Translations under genes and position numbers: made by a program
Shown: one piece after another, positions 12,001 to 21,000 of the stretch
Position numbering within the stretch: position 1 is the first letter of the stretch
How the letters are laid out: the number at the start of each line of letters is the position of its first letter
The notes under the pieces: model-generated
Database searches by the model: none
Told to the model about the DNA's origin: nothing
What the model saw: only the letters and a program-made list of their open reading frames with translations
Assembly (NCBI RefSeq): GCF_000718015.1
Contig: NZ_JODY01000003.1
Span: 248,001 to 312,000 of the forward strand
DNA length: 64,000 nucleotides
Source: Streptomyces catenulae
GTDB taxonomy: Bacteria > Actinomycetota > Actinomycetes > Streptomycetales > Streptomycetaceae
Direction of reading: 5' to 3'

Positions 12001-15000
12001 GGACCCGGTCCACGGGGTGTGTACCGCGCCGGGCCTGCCGGTCGGCGCGGACGAGCGCGTCGTACTCCCGCAGCCGCGCCTCGACCTCCGACCGGGCCCG
12101 CGCGTACCCCTCGGCCGTGTCGAGCGCGACATCGAGCCGGTCCCCGGCCGTCTCCCCCGCGTCCTCCACCACGGCGGGCGACGGCGCGGTGGTCGACGGC
12201 GCGGTGGCGGTCGCCGGGTGGTGCGCCGTGCCGGTGGGCGCCGGTGCGGCGGACTGGGCGAGCGCCGTCTCCGGCGGCAGCAGCCATCCGCCCACCCGCT
12301 CCGTGGGCGCGGTGTGTACCGGTGCGGGGGACAGCCCGGCGCGCCGCAGCGCGGCCGCCAGCCGCCGCCGCGCCGCGGTGTCCCGCTCCTCGGCCGCGGT
12401 CCGGGCGCGCCGGGTCCGCTCCGCCTCCTGCCGGGCCTCCCGCAGCCGCGCCGCCGTCTGCTCCTCGACGGCCCGCGCCTGCGTGAACTCCACGTATTCC
12501 GGGCGCTGTTGGACATTCGTGTCCGCCGTCTGCGTCCACTGCCCGGACCGCAGCAGCTCCGCCACGACGTACACGCCGGTGTCCAGCGCGGCCCGCGCCT
12601 GCCGGTGCGCCCGCTCGGCCACCGTACGGCCGGTCCGGGCCTCCCGGTCGGCCGCGACCGCCCGCCGCAGCCGTGCCGCGGTCTCCTCGGCGGCCTCCCG
12701 GAGCGCCGGAAGCGCCGCGGTCGCCTCGTCGGTCAGCGCCGCCCGCCACTCCTTCCCGGCCACCGTGAGACGCCGCTCCGCCCGCGCCGACAGCTCCTCG
12801 GACGGGGCGTCGCCGGTCGCGTCGGACCGGTCCGCGTCCCGCTCCGCCCGGGCCCGCCGGACCGCGTCCGCAGCCGCCGCCAACTCCTCCTGGGCGGCCT
12901 GGGCCCGGGTCAGCGGCCGGGCGAGCCCGGACGCCGGTGGCGCCGCGTGCGGTACGGGCATCTCCTGCGCCTCGGACCCGGCGGGGAACTCCTCCTGGAC
13001 CACACCGTCCGCGGCGGGCGTGGCCGCCTCGGTGACGGTGTCGTCGGGGCGCCAGGACGGCGCGAGGTCGTGCGGCGCCCAGATCCGGCGGTAGGAGGCC
13101 ATCAACTCCCCGGCGAACCGGCCCCGGAGCCGGGCGCGGGTGGCGTCGTCGAGCGGGTGGGTGCCGGTCAGGGCGTCGAACGCGGTGTGGGCGGCGCGGA
13201 GTGCGGCCGGTGCCTCCGCCTCGAAGCGGAGATGGGCGTCGAGGGATTCCAGCAGCCGCGCGGACCGCAGCTGCCAGTCCACGAGGCCGCCGGACACCTC
13301 CGCGACCCCGGAGTGTGCCCCGGCGAAGGAGGCGTCGAAGTCGGCCGCCGCCCGGGCGCGGAAACCGGCCGCGGCCCGCTCGGCCGCCTCGTCCGTCAGC
13401 GGGAGCCCGGGGTGCGCGGCCCGCCACTCCGCCAGCGCATGGGCGAACGCCGTCTGCGCCCCGGCGAGCGCCGCCGCCTTGGCGGCGACCGCCAGCAGCC
13501 GCGGCGCGAGCGCCTCCGCACCGGTCAGCCCGGTGTACGTGGCCTCCCAGTCGACGGGAATCCGGGCCGTGGCGGTGTCCGCGAACGCCCGCTCGAACGC
13601 CGCGTCGACCGCGACGGCGGTGGCGTGCTGCACCGGCGCCACCGCGGCGGCGAGCGCCCGCTCCGGCGCCAGCGCGGGGAAACGGCGCAGGAATGCCAGG
13701 TCGGCGCCCTCGCCCCGGAGCGCCGCGGCCTCCGTGACATCGTCGAGCGTCCGCGCCAGAACGGCCTCGTGGGCCGCCTGCCGGGCCAGTCGCCGCGGCA
13801 GCTCCGCCGTCGCCGCCGCGTACGCCTGCCGCCACCCCGCGAGCGCCTCCGGGCTCTCCCCGCGCGCCGCCGCGACGGTGTCCGGCCGCAGCTGCCGGGA
13901 GAACGCCTCGTCCAGCGCGGTGAGATACCGCTCGCGCAGCGCGGCGATCCCGGTCCGGGACAGCGTGGTGCCCTGTGCCCCGAACGCCGTGAGCACCGCC
14001 TGCTGCTCCTCGGTCGGCCGCTCGCCGAAGGCCGCCACGGCCGCGTCGAACTCCCGCCCCGCGCGGTCGAGTTCCGACACCCGCAGCGCCCGCAGATCCA
14101 GCATGTCCGGGAGTTCGGCGAGCAGGTCCCGCAACTGCCGCACCCCGGCCCGTACGTTGGCGGCCAGCCGGGTGCCCCGGGCGTCCGCGGGGGTGGCGAA
14201 CGTCGCCCGGACATGGACGTCCAACTGCTGCGCGAACCGCTCCGCCTCCTCCTCGGCCACCCGCGTGAGCAGCTCCTCGTCGAGGGCGTGGGCGGGGGCC
14301 GCGGCGCCGGGGGCGAGCAGCGACCGGCGCCAGGACCGCACGGCACGGTCGAAGGCGGCCCGGCCCTGCGCGCGGGCGCTCTCGCGGGCCCGCTCCAGGG
14401 TCAGCCGCCCCTCGGCGGCCTCCCGCAGCTCCTGCGCGGTCGCGCCCTCCTCCCGGATACGGGACATCTCGTCGGTCAGCCGCTCCGCCTGCTGCGGCGA
14501 CAGCGGGTGACCGCCGTCCCGCGCCCACTCCTCGACGCCCGCGCGCAGCTCCTGCCGGTGCGCGGCCTCCGCGCTCTCCTGCGCCAACAACTCCTCGTAC
14601 GCCGTCCGGAGTTGCTGCTCGGCCTCGTGCATGACCGGCGTCCGCCAGTCGTCCGACCCCGGATGCGCGGGGACGGGCGTGGCCGGGGCGGACGCGCCGT
14701 CGAGCAGCTCCGGGTGCTCCCGGAGTTCGGCGCCGCGCCGCACCACCGCCATCTGCTCCGCGTACGCCCGCCGGACGTCGGCCGACGCGCCCGGATCGCG
14801 CTCCAGGGCCTCGATCGCCTGTGCCCGGTGGAGCTGCTGCTCGGCCCGGAACCAGCGGTCGGTCTCCGCGCTCCACCCGGAGCCCGGCAGGAACTCGTGG
14901 GAGCGGCTGTACGCGGTGAACCGGCCCACGAGGTCGGCCATCGGCGCGGCGACGGCGGTCAGCCGCTGCGCCGCGGCGCGGACCGTGCGGTTCCACTCCT

Positions 15001-18000
15001 CGCGGGTCTGCGGCACCTGCCCGTCGGCGGGCGGCGCGGTGTGCGCCTCGACGTAGGCGCTCTCCACCTGCGTGAGCTGGGCGGCGTACCACTTCCGGGT
15101 CGGTTCGTCCCAGAAGTGCTGGCCACGGGTGAGGTCGTTCTCCACCATCCAGCCGTCGACCAGGCCGGAGCGGGGCGTGAGCGGGCCCTGCCGGAGCGCC
15201 GCGCGGAACTCCCGCCGCAGGCCCTCCCGCTCCGTCCAGTCGGCGTGGGCCTGCCGGTAGGCCGGGCCGACCTTCCGCCCGGCGGCCTCGGCGGCCAAGG
15301 TCTCGGTCAGCCCGTCGGCGATGCCTCGGGCGAAGTGGCTGCTGAACTCCTCCTCCAGACGCCCGGCCTGCCGGGTGGCGGCGAACCCGCGGTCCCAGCG
15401 GTCGGGGCGCAGGTGGGAGTCGTAGCGCTTCCAGGAGAGTACGCGCAGCTCCTCCCCGTACTCCCAGGACCGCGGCAACTCGCCCTCCCCGGCTGCCGGG
15501 TGCTCCTGTGCGAACAGCTGCTGCCGGATGTGGCCGGAACCCTCCGCGGCGGCCGTGTGCGGCTCCGCGGGCTCGTGCGTGGTCCGCGATCCGGCCTGGT
15601 TCCGCGCCGACGGCTCCCGGGTGACCTCCTCGCGCACCTGCCGCTCCGGGACACGCCGCCCGGCGCCCCGCTCCTGCGGCACGGTCTCGGTGATCTGCTG
15701 CTGCGCGCCGGGGCTGTCCGGGGTGTCCTCGGGGGTACGGGTCCGGTCGGAGGCCGCCTCCGGGGTCTCGCGTTCCGCGGTCAGGTCCCGGCCGGAACCG
15801 TGCGGGGCGTCCCCCTCGGCGGCGGCGCCCGCGGGTTCGCGGGTACCGGCGGGCGCGGTCTCCGTCGGCCGCTGCCCCGCCACGTCCGGCGCCGGGCGCG
15901 GCTCCCGCTGTGTCCGCACACGGTCGAGGCCCTGTTGGAAGGCGTCGGCGGAGTTCTTCTCGGTCTCCAGCCAACTCTTCAGATCGTCGGCGCCGGGGCG
16001 GCGGAAGTGGTCGTCCAGGGCGACCCAGTCGCGCCGGAACGCCGACGCCACCCCGTCGCTGCCGGACCACCGGCCGCTCTCCGGGACATGGTGGATCAGC
16101 CCGTCGCCGAACGTCGTCTCGAAGACCTCGCCCGCCTCCCGGGCGGCGAACTGCCGGTCCTCGTCCAGCCGCAGTTCCGCGTCGAAGCGGTCCAGGAGTG
16201 CCCGGGAGTCCTCGCGCCACTGCCGGAACCGCGGGTCCGACTCGCCGCCCGCCAGTGGGGAGCGGCCGGTCCGTACCCCGCCCAGGTGGGTGTCGGCGAG
16301 CTTCTCCAGCTCCGCGGCGAGCTTGTCGTGGACCCGCTCGACGGTCACCGGGTCGGTCAGCAGGCCCCTGCCGTCGGCCTGCGCGCGCAGCTCACGGAGG
16401 TGGGCGTCCATCTCCTCGTGGTAGCGCAGCCGTCCGGCGAGCCCGCGCTCGCCGGTCATCGCCGCCGCGGCGGTACGGCCCTGGCCCACCGCGCGACCGG
16501 CGGCGTGCGGATCGGTCGTGCCGCCCACGTGGTGCGCGGTGAACGCGTCGTCCACCGCCGCCCTGAGATCCTTCTCCAGGCTCTGCGCGGCCGCGTCGAC
16601 GAGGTCGGTGTCCCGGTCGTGCCGGAACGCCCCGTCGAACAGCGAGTCCCGCAGCCCGGGCAGCTCCCGTTCGAGACGGAGCTGCTCCTCCAGCTTCCGG
16701 ACCCCGCCGTCCAGCGCCAGATCCGCCGCCTCGCGGGCCTCCGCCCCCGCCGCGTGCAGCGCCCCCAGGTCGCGGTAGGTGTCCAGCAGTTGGCCGCGGG
16801 CGGTGGCGCGCCACTTCTCGCGGGCACCGTCCCACGCGGCGCGGTCCGGGCGGTCGCCGCCGTCGTACCGCTTCATCAGATCGTCGACGTGCCGCTCGGC
16901 CCGGCGGGCGAAGTCGAGCCGGTCCCGGAGGGAGCCGACCACGTCCCCGCCGTCCGCCCCCGCCTGCCGCGCCGCCGTCAGCTCCTGGGCGTAGCGGGAC
17001 TTGACCGCGTGGACCATCTCGTGGGGGAGCGGGTCCCGGACGAACTCCGGGGTCGCCAGCAGGTCGTCGACGGCCTTGTCGGCGGTGGGGGACCAGTGGC
17101 CGTCGCGGTGGCGCAGGTCGAAGCGGGTGGGCAGCTCGTCGAGGAGCTTGCGGTGGTAGCGGGACCAGGACTCGGACAGCGCCTCCCGGTCGGCGCTCCC
17201 CACCAGCCCGGCTTCGGGCAGCTCGGTGAGCTTCTCGAACTCGCTCCGCAGCTCGGCGGTGACCTCGTCCACCACCGCCTTGATGTCGTCGGCGCCCGGC
17301 GTGTACGACGTAGGACGGTCGATCAGCTTCCGGAAGCCGTGGCCCCCCGCGTCCTGCGCCGCGGTCGAGGCGCGCCAGGCGGAGGCCGCGGCGTCGTCCG
17401 CGCCACCGGCCGTGTCCAGCGCCCGCGCCGCGGCCCGCTCGGCCGCCTCGGCCGCCGCCCGGGCCTGCGCGGCGGCGTCCCGGACCGCGGCCGCCACCTC
17501 GGCCGTCGGCGCGGCGGCGCCCGCCCCGCCCGGGAACCGGTCGGCGGCGGCGCGGGCCGCCGCGGTGGCGTCCGCGGCGCGCGCCGCCGCGTCCCGCGCC
17601 GCCGTCGCGGCGTCCTCCGCGGTACGGGCGGCGGCCTCGGCCTTCTTGACCTCGGCGACATCGCCGTGCAGCGTCCGGTCCACCTCCGGCGCGGCGGGGA
17701 CGGTGTCCCTGCCGCGCGCGGCGGCCCGCTCCTCGGCGGTGAGGGACTTCGGGGGGAGCGCGCCGCCCCGGCCGCCCTTCCCCACCAGCCGCTCCAGCGC
17801 CTCGGCGGCCTCCTTCGCGGCGGCGGCCGCCTGCCGGGCCGAACCGGCCGCGTTCCGGGCGGCGTCGGCGGCCTGCTCCGCGGTGCCGGTGGCGTCCGCG
17901 AGCCGGTGGTGCGGCGGCTGCCACTCGTGCGCCGCGCGCCGGACGTCGTCGGCGAGCTGCGACAGCTGCCGCTCCTGCACCCCGGCCAGCTCGACGACGG

Positions 18001-21000
18001 TCTCGTAGTGGTCCAGGAGACGGGTGCGGGCCTGCTGGTGCTCCGCGGCCCGGGCGGCGTCGTAGGGGATGTCGGTGGTGCGCTCGGGGGCGTGCCACTC
18101 GATGCCGTCCAGGCGTCCGTCGGACCAGATCTTGCCGTGGCCGGACATCCAGTCGCGGTGGAACTCCGACCACATGCGGTCCGTGGTGGACGTGGGCAAC
18201 CCCGGGTGTCCGGCGGTCAGTTCGTCCCAGGCGGCCCGCGCGCCCGTGGTGGCCTCCGGCAGCCGTTCGGCGCCCGCCCGCAGCTCGGGCGTCGCCCGGC
18301 CGATGTCGGCGAGGGAGGAGTCGAGCCGGGTCAGCGCGGAGTCGACATGGGTGGGGGAGTAGTCGGTGCCCAGGCCCTTGCGGACGTCGGCGAGGGCGTG
18401 GTCGCGCAGCTCCTGCTGCCAGGCGCGCACCTGCGAGCCGTGCGGGCCCAGGTCGTCGGCGGGGCGCAGCGAGGCGTTCCACCGTTCCTGGACGCCGCGC
18501 TCGAAGCGGAACCGCTCGTCCAGGCTCCCGTTGAGCCGCTCCAGCCCGTCCCGGGTGAGGGTGTCGAGGTCCCGGGCGCCGGTCTCCAGCGGCTTGTCGC
18601 GCACCGTGTCCCACAGCGCCTCGGCGTCGCGCTTCAGCGAGGCGTGGACGCTGTCGATCAACTCCCCGCGGGTGTGCGCGGCGCGGGGCCCGTCCGGCAG
18701 ACGGGTGTCCAGGCGGGTGGGCAGCTCGTCGATGAAGCGGCGGAGGTCCTGTCCGGCCCGGACCTCGGCGTCCAGCCGGCCGATCAGCTCCTCCCCGCGC
18801 TGCGGCCACTTCTTGACCGCGAGGTCGTGGGCGAGCTGCTGCTCCTTGGCGGTCAGCCGGGAGAGCACCCGCGGCCGGTGCTTGGCGGCGCGGAGCTTCG
18901 CCGCCTCCTTGTCCACCAGCTCGTCGAACGCCTCCCGGCCGGTGCGGGAGTAGCGGTCCTGCAGGGCGGTGCGGTCCTCCGTGCTCAGCCCGGAGCCGAA
19001 CTCCTGCCAGGCGTCGAGGTGTTCACGGGCCGTGGCCTGGAACTCGATCTCCCGGCCCAGCCGGTCGGGCAGCCCCTTGCGCAGGTGGTCGGCCATCTGG
19101 TCGAAGCGTCGGCCCTTGTCGCTCACCTGCCAGTGCGGCTCCGTCCGCAGCTTGCCGTACGTGGCGTCCGCGACATGGCTCAGCCCCTCCTCGTACTCCT
19201 TGGCGAACCGCTCGACGAGGTCCGGCTCATGGCCCTCGGCCCGCCACCCCCGGCGGGCCTCGGAGACCTTCGTCTCGATCCTCCCGTCCAGCTTCGGCTG
19301 GAGCTTGTGGAGTTGGGCGCGCCCGCGGACGGTGCCGCCGAGCCTGTCCAGCTCCTTCTGCCACTGCTGCTCGGCCTTGGCCAGCGCCTCGGGCCGGACG
19401 TCGGTCCCCTCACGGAGGGGGCCGAAGATCTTGTCGAACGTGGTGCGGGCGTCGCCCACCAACCGGTCGAAGACCTGCTGCCGTTCGGCGTCGTTCAGCG
19501 ACCGCAGCGCCTTGGACGAGCCGGTGGCGTCGGTGAACTTCTCCTGGAGCTTCCGGCCGCCCTCGTGGAAGTGGGCGTCCGAGGTGTACTCGCGGACCCG
19601 CTCGGCGTCGGACAGCCGCTCCGCGGTGTTCTTCTTCAACGTGTCGCTCTCGGCGGCCCACGCCTTCTCCTTGGCGGCGTCCGCCTCCTTCGCGGCGGCC
19701 GCCCCGGAGTGCTCCACGTGTCCGGCCGCGCCCGCACCGGGACCGCTCCCCGCGTGCAGGGGGTCGGCGCCTTCCCGGGAGCCGGGGTGGACGGCGTCGT
19801 CCGCGGTCCGCGACTGGTGGACGCCCTCGGCCGCCGCGTCGTGGGCCCGGTCGCCCCGGCCGCCGGAGGACGCCGAGGTGTGCTCCGTGCTCTTCGGCGC
19901 CCCGGACTGCGTCGGCCCCTCGTTGCGGGCGCCGTTCCGGGCGGTGGTGTTCCCCTCGTCCCTGGTCGGCAGCTCCTTCGAGGAGGTGGTGACGGTGCGG
20001 TCGCCGCCCGGCTTGTTCTCCACCGACGGCCTCTCCCCGGTGGGCGTCCCCGGCGTGGACCGTTCCGTCGGTGCCTTCCCCTCGGTGCCCGCGGGGTGCG
20101 GCTCGGAGCGGCTGAGCTGCTGCGGCCTGCCGTTCTCCGCACCGACCTTGGCGTCCTTCACCCCGGGCGCGGTGACATCCTGCGCCTTGGTGCTGCCGGG
20201 GTTGCCGGTGAGGTCCTGGGCCTTGGTGTTGCCGGGATTGCCGGTGAGGTCCTGCGCCTTGGTGTTGCCGGTCAGGTCGTTCGTCTTGCCGTTGCCGGGG
20301 TTGCCCGTGAGGTCCTGGGTCTTGCCGTTGCCGGGGTTGCCGGTGACGTCGTTCGTCTTGGCGCCGTTGGGCGTGAGGTCGCCGCTCCGACCGTCGCGGA
20401 GCGTCTGGTGCGGCGCCTCGGACTTCGGGATCTCGCCCGCCGGGCCACGGCCGGGCGGCGTGGCCTCCAGGTGCGCCCTGCCCGGAACCTTCTGGAGCCC
20501 CTCCTCGCCGACGTGCTGCACACCCTTGCCCGGCGCGCCGGGGTTGTGCGCACCGTGCTCGGACACCTGCGTCAGGGGCGGCACCTCGGCGTGCTCGTCC
20601 GCCGTCCGCGACGAGGTCGGCGCGTCCTGCTGCGGCGTCGCCCCCGGGCCCTCCTGCTCGGGGCGGCCCGTGGACGTACCCCCGGGCCGTTCGTCGGAGA
20701 GCGGCGCCCCCTTGGCGGGCCCGGTGTGACGGCCCGCCGGGGCGTGCGGGGACACCGGGTCGGTCGCCGACGGGTTCGGCTGGTGCGGGCTCTCCAGATC
20801 GGGCTTCGGCTGGAGCGGCACCTCGCCCTGCGGCCGGGGGCCGTTCGGCGGTGTCAGCTCGCTGCGCGGCGGGACGTTCCCGGGCGTCTCGCGCGGCGGG
20901 GCCGACGGGTGGGGACCGGCGTTCACCGGGATCTCGGCGCGGGGCAGATCCCCGCCGGGGAGGAGGGTGTCCGTCTTCGGGGGCTTGAAGGTGGTCCGGT

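Noticed and set aside
10626..16220. Long leftward open frame inside the giant gene in another frame
   Set aside because: It is out of frame with the verified WXG-start gene and consists of Gly/Arg/Ala/Pro noise. The other frame shows Trp, Tyr, Phe and recognisable domains.
20174..20344. Possible CRISPR array
   Set aside because: The repeats have no variable spacers, keep a reading frame and encode a peptide repeat.
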